A stretch of 64,000 nucleotides of DNA from Telopea speciosissima (lineage: Eukaryota > Streptophyta > Magnoliopsida > Proteales > Proteaceae). Location: the NCBI RefSeq assembly GCF_018873765.1, contig NC_057922.1, positions 39,142,321-39,206,320 of the forward strand, read 5' to 3'. A program made the translations under genes and the position numbers. Shown here one piece after another: positions 23,326 through 34,666 of the stretch (positions are counted from its first letter, which is position 1; every line of letters begins with the position of its first letter). Under the pieces are notes generated by a model. It was not told the DNA's origin, did not search any database, and saw only the letters and a program-made list of their open reading frames with translations.

Positions 23326-23511
23326 TCATCGAAGTTCGTGGGCTTCTCCTTGCCGTCTTCTTATCCTTCTTAACAAATTTTTTTTTTGGATGTAATCTTG
23401 GTGTTGTTTTTCATCTTCTGAGGCTGCCGCATTTTGGTCTTTGCTGCTCTTATGAGACTTCCTTCCCCACCAAGAAGACATGCTTTTACTATCTTCAAGT
23501 CTTCCAACCAC
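23326..23511 (-). pseudogene. Second gene-like fragment in the Pack-MULE (unassigned)
   Basis: A 61-codon minus-strand frame with SSWWGRKSHKSSKDQ and a basic tail (RRIRRRQGEAHEL). The SSWWGRKS-like start faintly recalls N-termini of plant YODA/MEKK-type MAP3Ks, but the match is too short to name it. It adjoins the WAK-like fragment on the same strand, so the element may be chimeric. Confidence 0.3.
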
Positions 23512-23517
23512 AATAGA

Positions 23518-23862
23518 TTAGAAGATAGAGATCAAGATAAGTGAGAGATCACAGCCGATGCCTGTGCACTGACCGCTGATCACATCTGATCCTGTCATAG
23601 AAAACATGCTACACCCATTCGTGAAGTAAGTAGAGGTGCCTTGAAGCGTTCCCTGGGTGTCACAACCTAGAGCAGTGAATTTGTTTCCTGTGTCAGGGAA
23701 CGTGAAGGGTGTTTTAGTCATAGATTGCAGCCCAGGTGTTTGATAAAATCGATGACCCAATATGTTGTAGCAATCTTTAGTTACATGGCTTTCTTCACCA
23801 GGCTTTCTTCGCCGAACAAGGAAAAGGGGGTTTCGGGGTTTTTTTTTGGGTTTCACTGGCAT
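23518..23862 (-). pseudogene. Captured fragment of a wall-associated kinase ectodomain (GUB_WAK)
   Basis: The minus-strand frame contains PFTFPDTGNKFTALGCDT, an NGCSMF motif and ISGQCTGIGCD. This is the signature of the galacturonan-binding N-terminal domain of wall-associated receptor kinases (usually T-F/ISDTRNKFTxxGCD ... GxCxGIGCC). Only about 75 residues of the domain are recognisable. There is no signal peptide, EGF region, transmembrane segment or kinase. One cysteine expected after GIGC is replaced. It lies inside the Mutator-like element and is most simply a transduplicated fragment, not a working gene. Confidence 0.7.
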
Positions 23863-25540
23863 CCGAGGCCGGGGTTATGGCCGTCGGACCTTGACGGTTG
23901 TTCGCCGTGTCTAAGCTTAGCCGTGTCGGCCTCTGGTTCGGTCGCCGCAAGAGACCGCAGTGGTGGTTGTTAAAACCCTAAATGGGTTTTCTCCATTCTC
24001 GGTTTAGCGATTTTGGGAAGGAGGGGGAATATTCCCTCTCCGATTCCTTTTTTTAATTAAAAAATAAAAGAGTAAGAACTCACATATAGTTTTGGGGTTT
24101 TTAAATCAAGGGTAAAAAAGTAACTCTACAGTGGTCAAGGGTAGTTTAGGGATTTTTAAAAATATTTAACTTGTTGACTTCATAACTTAACCGCATAAAA
24201 CTAACGGTAGGGACTAAATTGTAATATAAGGCTCTAATATAGGGGGACGGTGAGTATTTTCAAAAATCAGGGGGTGAGTTGAGTTTCATTTGAAAACCAG
24301 GGGGTGTTGCATAATTTACCCTAAAATTTTTCTTTAAGTTTTAAAGGAATACTTCGATCATAACACTCCGGAGTCCAGACACACGTCTTCACTTCATCCA
24401 TTCTATTTTAATTCTTTGTGTAATATCATCCTCTTTTTCTCCGTCCTTATTTTTTATTGAGCCTAGATACCTAAAATAATCACTTTGTGATATCTCCCTC
24501 TTCTCAGTTTTCACCACCTCATTTTCCCTCCTACTGTTGTACTAAAGTTACATATACTCTATTTTTGTTCTAGTTATGTTAAAACCTTTTGATTCCAAGG
24601 TTAATCTCCAAAATTCCAACTTGGTGTTTATCCCTACTCTTGTTTCATCCATCAAAGCAATGTCATCAACAAAAATCACACACCAAGGGATCTAATCTTG
24701 AATGCCTCTAGTCAACTCATTCATGATTAGCACAAGCAAATATTGACTTAAAGCTGATCCTTGATGTAACCCAATTCTAATTGGGAATTCACTACCCTAT
24801 CCCCCTGCCGATCTTACACAAGTCACCACACCATTATACATATCTTTAAGTATGTCCACTTATTTACCTGAAAACATTTATCTTCTCTAATACTTGTCAT
24901 ATTAACTCTTTAGGGACTTTGTCATAAGCTTTTTCTTGGTCAATAAAGACTGGATTGAGATCCTTCTTACATTCTCTAAATCTTTCTATGAGTCTCCTAA
25001 GTACATAAATAGCTTTTGTCGTTGATCTTCCTGGCATAAAACTAAATTGGTTATCCGTAATATTAGTTTCTTGTCTCAGGCGAGTTTCAATAACTCTCAC
25101 ATAATTTCATAGTATGACTAAGTTTTATGCTTCTATAGCTATTACATCTTTGAATATCACCTTTATTTTTATAAATTGGAACAACAATGCTTCTCCTACA
25201 ATCATCTAAAATTTTTCTTGTGTTCATAATCTTATTAATTAATTTAGTTAGCCAAGATAAATCATGGATTCCTAATCTCTTCCACATTTCTATTGGAACC
25301 CCATCTGGAGCTGGTGCCTTACCTACTTTCATCCTCCTTAATGCTTCTTTTACTTCAGGCACCCAATTCTTTCGTATATCTATGACATGTGGTATCTTAA
25401 TGGGAATTGCAACCTTCCAAGACACTGTTACTCGAAATGTCCTCATTTAGTAAGCTGTAGAAATAGTTTTTCCATCTCTCATTGATGTCCTCATCCCTTA
25501 TGAGTATTTTATCGTCTTCACTTTTATTGCATCTAACATG

Positions 25541-25657
25541 GTTGAAAGATGCATTAACAGTGAAGATGATAAAGTACTAAAAAGGAATGAGGACATCAAC
25601 AAGAGATGGAAAAACTATTTCTACACCTTACTAAATGATGATATTTTGAGTAATGTT
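25541..25657 (+). repeat. Inverted RTE fragment forming a head-to-head repeat
   Basis: The plus strand at 25541-25655 (EDDKVLKRNEDINKRWKNYF) is a reverse-complement relative of 25425-25537, the 5' end of the minus-strand RTE LINE. Only the three bases ATG separate the arms. The roughly 113 bp arms differ at scattered positions. RNA across it would fold into a long hairpin. Confidence 0.75.
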
Positions 25658-25660
25658 TTT

Positions 25661-26721
25661 TGTTTTCTATGTGAATGTTACTGCCAAATGGGGATTCTCC
25701 CCCTTTCATTATTATCTTCTCATCATTGTCTTACTAGCAAATTATTTGTAGCTTTTGAATTTGAATTTGTATATACCAATGCCTTTTCCCCCTGCAAATT
25801 TACCACTGGTTTTTGCTTGTGCATATTGATCAAGAGCTTATATTGATGCTCTCATTTTCTGGACCTGTACCCACTTCCTTCCTATTTTAAACCTTGCAGG
25901 CTTGCACTCCTTGATGCAATATCAAATTTTAACTAGAAATACTTGGCTTTATATAAAAATAACTGTGGAAATTTTTTTAACTGTGGAACTATAATGTTTT
26001 TAATGATGCTAAACCTCAATTGCAATTGAGAATGTTATAACATAAATTTCCGAAATTCTAGTGAATCTCTAATATGATGATTTTAAATATATCCAAAAGA
26101 AAAAAAATTGGATCACCAACCAATCCCCTTTTTTAATGCTTCACATAAGGGTTGGGTCCATTTATCTAACTGGTGCTCTAGTGGGCTCAATTGACTGTCC
26201 AGCCTAATTATTCCTTAAAGTTCTTCTGCTGCTAGTTTGTATTGGTAGGATTTGTGATTTGACTAATTGACCATTTCTTGTGCAGGAAATTAAGGTGTTA
26301 ATGTACAGACGAAACAAACTACTCTGAATTGAAGTAATTATGGTTAAGAATGATAAAGATGTGTTTATGATGTAGGATGTATGATCCCACAATCTCAATC
26401 AGGTATTTTAAAGGTTAGGCTTGGGTTTGAGTCAAGTAGGATTGATTCTGTAGTGTTAGTGGGTTTTGTTGGATTAAAAGAAGAAACTTGAAATTGAATT
26501 AATCTCATGCCAATTGGTGAGAGAACTCTTAGTTGCTGCAAATTTGCAAGCAAACAGTTGATATATGCAGGTTTCCTTCCCTTGTGAACATCCTGCACCT
26601 CTACTCTTTTCATGACCTGAATTAAAATAAATCTAGAGAATTAAATACCTACCTGTAACAAGAAATAAGATCAGGTTAGCCATACTTCAATCAAAGAAAA
26701 AGATAAGAGTAATGGGAAGAG
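25661..26721. other. Unassigned intergenic stretch
   Basis: AT-rich. One isolated splice-acceptor-like site (TTCTTGTGCAG at 26275-26285) is followed by 13 codons and a stop, with no upstream exon found. No gene or element recognised. Confidence 0.4.
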
Positions 26722-26863
26722 AGAATGCTAGTTGGTCACGTGGCCCCTGTGCCAGCGTGGGGGCCAATGGGAGTGCGTGCCCAGGCATCCAACATGGGGG
26801 GCTGGATGGTCATTTCACCAATCCTGTGTCTAGGCGTAAGGGCTAGCAACCAAGCAGTGTTCT
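26722..26863. mobile_element. MITE family A, copy 1
   Basis: Terminal inverted segments AGAATGCTAGTTGGT and, reversed, AGAACACTGCTTGGTTGC, with flanking GGGAA/TTCCC. The core has GCCAATGGGAGTGCG, GGTCATTTCACC and GTGTCTAGGCGTAAGGGCT. The same core recurs near 19.9, 40.7, 40.9/41.5, 42.5 and 48.3 kb. No coding capacity. Confidence 0.6.
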
Positions 26864-29267
26864 TTTCCCAGAGTAATAATAGCAAATATGATTTCTCAGA
26901 CTCTAGAATAGAACCTAAGAAGATGATCTGCAGAATAGGAGCTCCAACACAGATATCTAACAAAGAACTAAAACTAGAAATTTCAGAATAGAGATATATG
27001 GGGAAAATTTAATAACTATTCGATAATTGATTAGATGGATTCAGGTTGAGTGACCTATTAGATGAGGTTATTCTGCTGGTTAAAGATCTCAGAAATTTGG
27101 GACCAAAACAGGGTTGCCGCAGAGTGATTCTATTAATAGGAGAAAAGGGCAGAGTTGAGAGATCATAGAATTTAGCCACTTGAATTCAGATTCAGAATTG
27201 GAACTGAAAAGTATAGGGTATCTGAGCTCGCAGAAAATTAACTAGAAAACATGGGAACCGTAGGTAGCTATGGGTGGAAGGACTGACCTGAGAGTTGATA
27301 ATAAATAAGTATAGGAATTCAACTGCGGTTAGTCCTTGGAAACCTCCAAGCCACCTGAGAATCCGCTCAAACAATCACTGTAAATCTCTTGCAGCAGAAT
27401 AGTTGAAAAACTCGACTTTATTATCATAAAACTATGGGGTAGGGCATTGGCCATTACATCTCTATATAATTTTAATAAACATCTCCTGAGCTGACTTGGA
27501 AGTTGAACTACCACTTGGAATAGCAAGAATAGACTGGTATTTGACTCTCCTAGTCAAACTAGGGTTCTAATTTCCCTAGCATAATCTGAAAAGTAAAACC
27601 TAACCAGCTTTCCTAAGAACTCTAGGACTTGAATTAGCTAACTTCTTACATGAAGAGTACAATAAAGCCCGACTCAAATAACCCCACGAATTCGGAGTAA
27701 ACTCACCCACTTGACTAATCTCATATTCTTACCTCCTACCCATTTTGTAGGCCGACTAAAAAGGCCTGTGTTAAATGAAGTGGGGTAACCCACGAAACAC
27801 CACTTAGGGGTCCAACCTAAAACCTTAAGACAATAGGTGGAGATGGCTCAAGGATATATTAAGACACAGCCGAGGTCCTAGTTAACCAATGTGGGACTAT
27901 ATACCTCTATAAATCCCAGCATCTCAACAACTTATTATAATGAAAACCCATTAGATCAAAGGTCAATCCAAAACTTATTTTCACTAAACTAAGCCAACTT
28001 TTGTGATTTTCCTGCATCAAATAACCATATTTAAAATAAAAAAATAAGATCAAACTAACCATACTTAATCAAAGTGACCCACCCATACATAGCAAAATAC
28101 CAGAATACTTTCTACATAATGAAATGCTAGACTCCTCTAAACACAACCCAAGACCAACTTTCAGCAAACTATTAATATCTAGTATAAGACAATACTACGA
28201 CAAATTCTCAGATGCTAACCCACCAAAGGACACAAAATAAGCTCTATACAGAGGGTTGTAGACTCCTAATGGGCCCCCACATTATATTGGTTTCGAATCA
28301 GAATTTATACCCTCATATTGAGCACCCAATTTCTTTCTTTCTCAAGCCTTCTTTGTTCCCAAAATATTACACTTGCCCCGTTTTCTTTCATGAAAAATTG
28401 TTCTGATGACATGAGTTTGTTGTTTCATTAAATTCTTCCACGCGCATGATCCTCAAGAAAGCCTGCCTCTAAATCGTTCTCCATCTTATTTTCCATACTG
28501 TGATCCTCTACCTTCTTCCAAGGAGCCATTGTCTCAATAGTGAGTCCCCACTCCATATTCCCACTTATCAAAAGTATTCTTTGCTAACTTAATCTCTCTC
28601 AAATCCTTGCAAGCACATAAATAAAGCTACTTAGAGAAAGAACATTTTTCCTAACACTAGTCCACATATGCAGTCACTAAGGGAAGGGTAAAAACAGGCC
28701 TTGTAATTGATTTAGTACATTGATATGAACCAAGAAAAACCTAGAGAACAGGGCAAGTTTTGGTGAGGCTAGTCAGTATCTTATGGTAAAATGTGTGGTT
28801 CTCGCAGGTCTTGGGTGTTTTAGGTTTTGCTGAATGCTGAGTTCGGTAATTGGTTCGACAAATCGACATGAAGTGATGAAAGAAAAGATGGACAGGTTTT
28901 GATCATGTAGTTTGGTTTTCTGCAAAATGTTTGGTTGATCGGGCCTTGGTAGGTCTGGCCTAACTAGTTAGGATCAAGTAAACCATCAAATGGGTTTCTT
29001 TTAGAGTCCACATGATGGGGAGTGAATGGGTTACTTCTAGATCAGTCTCCATTTGTTTCTTGGGAAAGGGTAAAATGTTTCAAATAATATCCAAAAAATC
29101 AACCTGCTCAGAAGATAAACAGGATGCTATGCAATTAGATGCAGTCCTCAAGAGGATCCTTTATACAAAAAGCCCCTGACACTGAACCCTATACATGGCC
29201 AGGCTACAAAACCTTTTGTCTAATACAAATTGATACCAATTTTTTGAATCAGAAAAATATTTCGTTC
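26864..29267. other. Intergenic stretch without recognised genes
   Basis: No conserved frame, RNA gene or full element was recognised. A segment at about 27790-27930 with AACCAATGTGGGACTATA followed by a CTCTATAAATCCC TATA-like block resembles a retrotransposon promoter region, but no partner repeat was found. Confidence 0.35.
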
Positions 29268-29651
29268 TGTTACGTGCGTCGATCTTGGTGGAGAGAAAAT
29301 AGAAAACAAATAGAAAAATAAGAGAAAAGATAGGAGGGAAAATAGAGATTTGGCTTTACGGACGAAGCCAGGCATCCTGGCACAATTGGGAGGCTGGCAA
29401 TCCTCTCTCAAGATAAACCCAAGAATTAAATTAAGATTTTCCCCGTACTCTTTCTACTTCTTCATTCATCAATAATTAAACGGATTATCCTAACAACCCA
29501 CTTCCCCACTCCTACAGTTTCTCACTATAACTCATCCCACTTTTAATAACTACATATAATAACTAACCACAATCTTGTATACACATATAAGTAATAATAA
29601 CTAACCACAATCACAAATAACCACACCCTAAGCAAGAACCAGCACATAACA
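29268..29651 (-). repeat. TRIM family 1, 3' LTR
   Basis: 384 bp. Shares AGAGAAAATAGAAAACAAAT, GGCACAATTGGGAGGC and TCATCCCACTTTTAATAAC with the copies at 30709-31106 and, inverted, at 32475-32857. Confidence 0.8.
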
Positions 29652-29658
29652 TTCCATC

Positions 29659-30387
29659 CATAGTTGTCATGGCGCCGCCATGGCATTCTGGCGCTGGAGA
29701 AGCATGCATGTCGACCTACGCAATGGCGTCCCTCTTCGATTTCTTCTTCTTGTCTCTCTTTCCCTCTTCGATTTCTTCTTCCTGTCTCTCTGTCTCTGTT
29801 TTGCAACTAAGAAGTCGCCAGATCTGATTCCAGGAATTAAATACTCCTTGTTTAGTTGATTTCTGTGATGAGTTCTTGCTGGAATTGATAGAACATGATG
29901 TGGCGATGCTTCGCCTGAAGGTTTAGACTAGACCGAGAAGAGTTGAAGGAGTTATCTCCTTCGTACCGCGCTGTTTTCCGTCCCAGGCTGAAGTCGTAAG
30001 GTTGAAGACAACCATAAATCCATAATCCGATCGTGGGTTATTACAAACCCTTATTTTTGCCTTTTTTCTAAAGTACCCTTCTCTTCTTTTATTCCCCTTT
30101 GTCCATACTTTACACATCCCTCCAAGTTTACCCTTGGTCATTAAATCAAAACCCTTTTATGCCCTTTCTTAGATTCTGCTTAATTACAAGATTGCCATCC
30201 TTAAAACTTGAGAAACAATAGAGAAAAAATAAAACATGGCTTGAGTGTACATCTATTAAAACATTAAAAATAGAGAAAATAAAAAATAAAACATGGTCGA
30301 CATGATCGCCATGGTGGGCGACATGTCGATATATCGACGTAACACCCCTCCACCGACTTGGATTGCAATGACGACGTGACAAATATG
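29659..30387. mobile_element. Non-autonomous hAT-like element inside TRIM family 1
   Basis: A 729 bp insertion flanked by perfect 8-bp repeats ATTCCATC at 29651-29658 and 30388-30395. Ends are CATAGTTGTCATGG and, reversed, CATATTTGTCACG. It separates the TRIM polypurine tract from its LTR. No transposase. It includes palindromic CATGTCGAC-type motifs near 30295-30340 and at 29705-29716. Confidence 0.75.
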
Positions 30388-30708
30388 ATTCCATCCCCCT
30401 AAAATTTGGTCTTGTCCTCAAGACCACTAAATTACAAATATATTAAAAATAATTCCCCCAGGATTCCAAATCTTGTTGGGATAATTCCCAAGTTGCTTCC
30501 GCCAATTGCTAATGTTACGCCCACAAACTCATCCGGTTCAACAATGCTTGAAGAACTTGATGAAAATCTCGTACGGGCTCGGGAAGGTTAATCTCCGCCG
30601 AATAAATCTCTTCCAACCACTTGTTTTAGGCTGTTGAACAAAGGAGGATATTCCCATATAGACCCGAGACAGTCGATTTCCTTTGCCATGCTTGGCTCTG
30701 ATACCATT

Positions 30709-31106
30709 TGTTACGTGCACTGATCTTGCTGGAGAGAAAATAGAAAACAAATAGAAAAATAAGAGAAAAGATAGGAGAGAAAATAGAGATTTGGCTTTAA
30801 GGACAAATTCGGGCGTCCTGGCACAATTGGGAGGCCGCCAATCCTATATCAAGATAAACTCCAGAATTAAATTAAGATTTTTCCAAAAAAAAAAAAAAAA
30901 AATTCCCTTTCTACTTCTTCATTGATCAATAAATACACGGATTATCCTAACTGCCCACTTCCCCACTCCTGCAATTTCTCCCTACAACTCATCCCACTTT
31001 TAATAACTACATATAATACTAACCACAATCTCGTACATACATATAATTAATAATAACTAACCATAATCACAAATAACCACACCTAAGCAAAAACCGGCAC
31101 ATAACA
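30709..31106 (-). repeat. TRIM family 1, 5' LTR
   Basis: 398 bp, including an A run near 30885-30902 that is absent from the other copy. Followed on the minus strand by the Met-tRNA primer site. Confidence 0.8.
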
Positions 31107-31110
31107 TTAA

Positions 31111-31610
31111 TGTTAAGTACTTGACAAATACGCCAAAAGCTCAAGAGCTGATGGAATGCGTTAAATCAAGCCCTTTAACCTATCCCATACTAGGCTGGCC
31201 CAATCCAGCGTCCATACCCTAGAGTGTGCCCCATTAGGCAAATAACAGACCACCACGCTTCTGCAGCCGTCGTCCTCGGAGGCTCTCATTCTATGCAGCT
31301 TTCTCTTTGGCGGTAGGTAGCCCTTCCCAAGTGGCTCCACATTGCTCCATGATTTTTGCCTGGAGGTAGGTAGTCCTTTCTTGACAGCTTTCACTCTACT
31401 CCAGATAGCCCTCTCCTAGGTGGTCCTTTCCATGACTCGAACCCGTAATGTGGTGCCTTGCTTCGATACCAAATGTTAGGTACTTGACTGATACGCCAAA
31501 AGCTCAAGAGCTGATGGAACTCGTTAAATCAAGCCGTTTAACCTATCCCATACTAGGCTGGCCCAATCTAGCGTCCATACACTAGAGTGGGCTCCATTAG
31601 GCACATAACG
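31111..31610 (-). mobile_element. TRIM-like element (family 2), 500 bp
   Basis: Two direct terminal repeats of equal length, 137 bp each, at 31111-31247 and 31474-31610 (TACGCCAAAAGCTCAAGAGC, CCCATACTAGGCTGGCCCAA). They surround a 226 bp interior. On the minus strand the interior starts TTTGGTATCGAAGC, close to the initiator-tRNA-Met primer site. The outer left end is TG-type; the outer right end has lost its final A. No protein coding. Target duplications are not recognisable, possibly because it abuts family 1 pieces on both sides. Confidence 0.75.
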
Positions 31611-31611
31611 C

Positions 31612-31690
31612 CAAATCTCTATTTTCTTGAGAGAGGATTGGTGGCCTCCCAATTGCGCCAGGATGCCCGGCTTCTTCCGTAAAGCCAAAC
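31612..31690 (+). repeat. LTR fragment of TRIM family 1
   Basis: Contains GAGAGGATTGGTGGCCTCCC and GTAAAGCCAAA in plus orientation, matching the middle of the family 1 LTR. It is probably the displaced upstream part of the 5' LTR of the element ending at 32857; 31691-32085 between them is unrelated sequence. Confidence 0.55.
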
Positions 31691-32085
31691 GGCCCTTAGG
31701 AAGTAACTTTCCCTGGTCACTTTGAACCATTCTCAAGTAATAAAAGCGAAGCGGCCTAACATTTCCATGTTATAAATAATGTTTTTAGGCTCATCCGTGG
31801 AGCTGGGTCCAGGCAAGATTGAATTTTAGTATTCATAGGTAAACATATCTATCCGAACGGGGACCTTCTCTTCCCTTATTGCCCGACCCTGTCCACCCTT
31901 GCAGGTTTAGATTCCAAAGCAATATAAACATATGCCCAAAAGCTCTCACCAGGTGGGTTTCCGTCCCAAATTAGGTAGAAAAAGCACTCGTAGAACTACT
32001 TTCAAGAAAGAAAATTTCATGGTTTTGGTACCAGTTGCAACTATAATGAAAGCTAGGCTTGCTGACCCACACCTGAGAATATCTC

Positions 32086-32857
32086 TATTTTCTATCCTTT
32101 CTTTTCTCTTATTTTTCTATTTTCTCTCCACCAAGATCCGCGCACGTAACAAATGGCATCAGAGCCAAGCACGACGGAGGAAATCGACCGTCCCGGGTCT
32201 ATACAGTTTTAACCTCCTTTATTCAACGGCTTAAAACAAGAGTGGTTGGAAGAGATTTGTTCAGCGGAGATTGACCGTTTCGAGTCCATACGGGATTTTC
32301 ATCAAGTTCTTCAAGCATTGTTGGACTGATGAGTTCTTGAGCATAACATTAGGAATCGACGGAAGCAACTTGGGAATTATCCCAACAAGATTTGGGATCC
32401 TAGGGTAATTATTTTTAATTTTTATTTGTAATTTAGTGGTCTTGAGGATAAGACCAAATTTTAGGGGGATGGAATGTTATGTGCTGGTTCTTGCTTAGGT
32501 GTGGTTATTTATGATTGTGGTTTGTTATTATTACCTATATGTATGTATGAGATTATGGATAGTTATTATATGTAGTTATCAAAAGTGGGATGAGTTGTAG
32601 TGAGAAATTGTAAGAGTGGGGAAGTGGGTAGTTAGGATAATCCATGTACTTATTGATGAATGAAGAAGTAGAAAGAGAACGGGGAAAATCTTAATTTATT
32701 TCTTGAGTTTATCTTGAGTGAGGATTGGTGGCGTCCCAACTGTGCCAGGATTCCCGGCTTCGTCCGTAAAGCCAAATCTCTATTTTCCCTCCTATCTTTT
32801 CTCTTATTTTTCTATTTGTTTTCTATTTTCTCTCCACCAAGATCTGCGCACGTAACA
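32086..32857 (+). mobile_element. Second TRIM family 1 element, plus strand, 5' LTR truncated
   Basis: The end of a 5' LTR (CTCCACCAAGATCCGCGCACGTAACA) stops at 32151. Next come the primer site TGGCATCAGAGCC, a 323 bp interior, the tract TTTTAGGGGGATGGAA, and a complete 3' LTR at 32475-32857 (TGTTATGTGC...GCACGTAACA). The interior matches the minus-strand copy (GACGGAAGCAACTTGGGAAT-like segment), confirming a miniature family. Confidence 0.75.
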
Positions 32858-34327
32858 CATTCCCCTGAATTTTGGCTCCACAGATAACGTAAAGGACACC
32901 AATCTATTTTCTTCCTATATGTTTCTAACTTTAATAATGCACACATTTATATCCATCCATGAGCACCAATACTCTGCAAAATGAATCATTCTCCAAAAGA
33001 TTCTCTCGTGTTCCTCTATGACGAAAAGTACAAAATTCGAAAAAGTTCATGCCAACCGCAACATTGAAAATTTCTCCCATACAGCTGACACAAACTTACA
33101 TCTCTAAATTAAGTAATTCACATCTTACTCTGATTGAGGACAGAGACTCAGTCATTTTTAAACCTCAATCACCTCCTAACCAAATTATCAAATATCAATT
33201 GTTAATACCTTCCCCCAAAGAACCCACCACAATAAATCCTTCGTGGAATGCTGAGGTTCTAAATAATTTTACAAGGAAAAGCACTGTCACCGCCATGTAA
33301 CATCTTGAAAAAACAAGTTACAAAAATTACCTTAGGTTACTACCCTATTCCCCACATCTTCCCTTCGTTAGTCCTTCCAGTCTCTAATACCTGCATCATC
33401 TCCTCAACTCTCTATTCTCCCCAATCAGATTCGTTCTGAAAGTAGGAACCCACACCTTTCTACCTTCAGTATCTCCATATACTCAAATCATTTTGTTTCC
33501 TGGTGGGCTATCCCCATGCCAGTGCTTATACCAGAACTTCACCCTCTTACCATTTCCTACCATAAATATTTCCCCTTCCTAAATTGTGTGATTTACTGTA
33601 AGTCCACTTCCAAACTACACATGGGACCCATTTTTCTAACCGTTCTTCTGAAAAATTAGCTGTTGTTAACAGCTGGATGAATCATGTATGTTAACTCTTC
33701 TAAAATGGTCTTATAGAATATAGGCTCCTCAGTTTTCCCCCTCCAAGAATTAGGTAAAATTAGCTTTCTGTTTGTTTTTTTTTTTTTTTAAAAAACTTAA
33801 TTTATCCAAAGAACTGATAGGGTGGATTATTGTTTCTAACAGCTAATTTTCCTGGAGAAACAAATTTTACAAACAAAAGCCTAGATGGAAAGCTGATGGA
33901 TGATTCATGAATCAATCTTAATCTATATCACAAATTGGATAAGTAAATTTAATGAATTAATTTACATATTGCGAAAAATGGTTTCTATATCTTATATCAA
34001 CAATTTGACTTTTGTAACTTTTAATTGGTCCTATGATTGGTAAACGGTAAAAAAATTCCCAACCCGCAAGTAGGACTGTTGATTACAGTTTTACAGCAAT
34101 ATAAAGGACTTAATAATCACAATATTAGGGCTTGGATTATACCTCAATTAGGTAAAACATAAGGACACAGTAACAGTAATATACCCCCCCCCAAAGATGG
34201 TACCAATCCAACGGTTGGATTGACAGTTACAGCAGATCAAAAGAAATAGCAACTTGCTGTCAAAATTAGGAACTTTGTATAACTCACAAATCTTATGATA
34301 GAATACCTCGAAACTGATATCAGTAGT
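32858..34327. other. Intergenic stretch without recognised genes
   Basis: AT-rich, with T/A runs near 33776-33795. Nothing conserved was seen on either strand. Confidence 0.4.
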
Positions 34328-34666
34328 TGTTAGGTTTTTTAAGCCTTGTATTCTATAGTGGTCCTCATAATTATTATTGGGCATGTATATGTTTGGGTTG
34401 TGTTTTGGGTCCATTACATATACAAGGGTAAAATTGTAATTGTGTGGGGATTAGGGTTTTTAGGCTTCCTATATATTGTCTCTGTGGGGAAAATCCTAGA
34501 CACAAGAAAGGGAGATCACATTGTGAGGTGGAGAGTGGTGGAGAGTTTTTCTAGCTTGGTGAAAAATCTTCGGCTCTTCAGGTGGATGCAGGCAATTGTG
34601 GCGAACCATGTTAAATTCCATGTGTTGTATGTGATTGTTTGCTTGGTTGCACATACGTCCCCAACA
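34328..34666 (+). repeat. 5' LTR of the deleted copia element
   Basis: 339 bp. Shares TTGTGTGGGGATTAGGGT, GGGAGATCACATTGTGAG and TGTGATTGTTTG with the 3' copy. Both have a CCTATATATT TATA-like box. Confidence 0.85.

Larger units (their letters stand above)
22837..24321. mobile_element. Pack-MULE (Mutator-like) inserted in the RTE LINE
   Basis: It begins GGGTAAATTGCACGACACCC and ends as the inverse (GGGTGTTGCATAATTTACCC). Perfect 9-bp target duplications TAAAATTTT lie at 22828-22836 and 24322-24330, the diagnostic size for Mutator-like elements. The right terminus carries an internal duplication of the CCCCCTGRTTTT block, so the inverted repeat is uneven but extends about 60 bp or more. No transposase is present. 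The interior is GC-richer than the ends and carries gene-like fragments on the minus strand. Confidence 0.85.
22360..25537 (-). mobile_element. RTE-type LINE, defective, split by a Pack-MULE
   Basis: On the minus strand the reverse transcriptase starts near 25440. Motifs include GKAPAPDGVPIEMWKRLG, VPIYKNKGDIQRCNSYRSI, and [21 protein letters not shown] (24897-25446). Further degraded RT follows (FVDDIAL near 24680), then a C-terminal part RWHEYVQRRPLDAPV (22401-22604) and the 3' end with CCATTTAATTGGGACAAGGC. These motifs are those of the widespread plant RTE clade. Multiple stops and frameshifts are present. The 3' region is interrupted by the 1,485 bp element at 22837-24321. Confidence 0.8.
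29268..31106 (-). mobile_element. TRIM-like non-autonomous LTR element (family 1), split by a hAT element
   Basis: Two direct LTRs at 29268-29651 and 30709-31106 read TGTTATGTGC...GCACGTAACA on the minus strand. Next to the right (5') LTR the minus strand gives TGGTATCAGAGCC, the initiator-tRNA-Met primer site, at about 30694-30706. The polypurine tract TTTTAGGGGGATGGAA abuts the other LTR once the 29659-30387 insertion is discounted. That leaves an internal region of only about 320 bp with no retroviral protein coding. Flanking 5-bp duplications were not evident. Confidence 0.8.

Noticed and set aside
26275-26325. Splice-acceptor-like TTCTTGTGCAG followed by 13 codons and a stop
   Set aside because: No partner exon, and the peptide is short and unremarkable.
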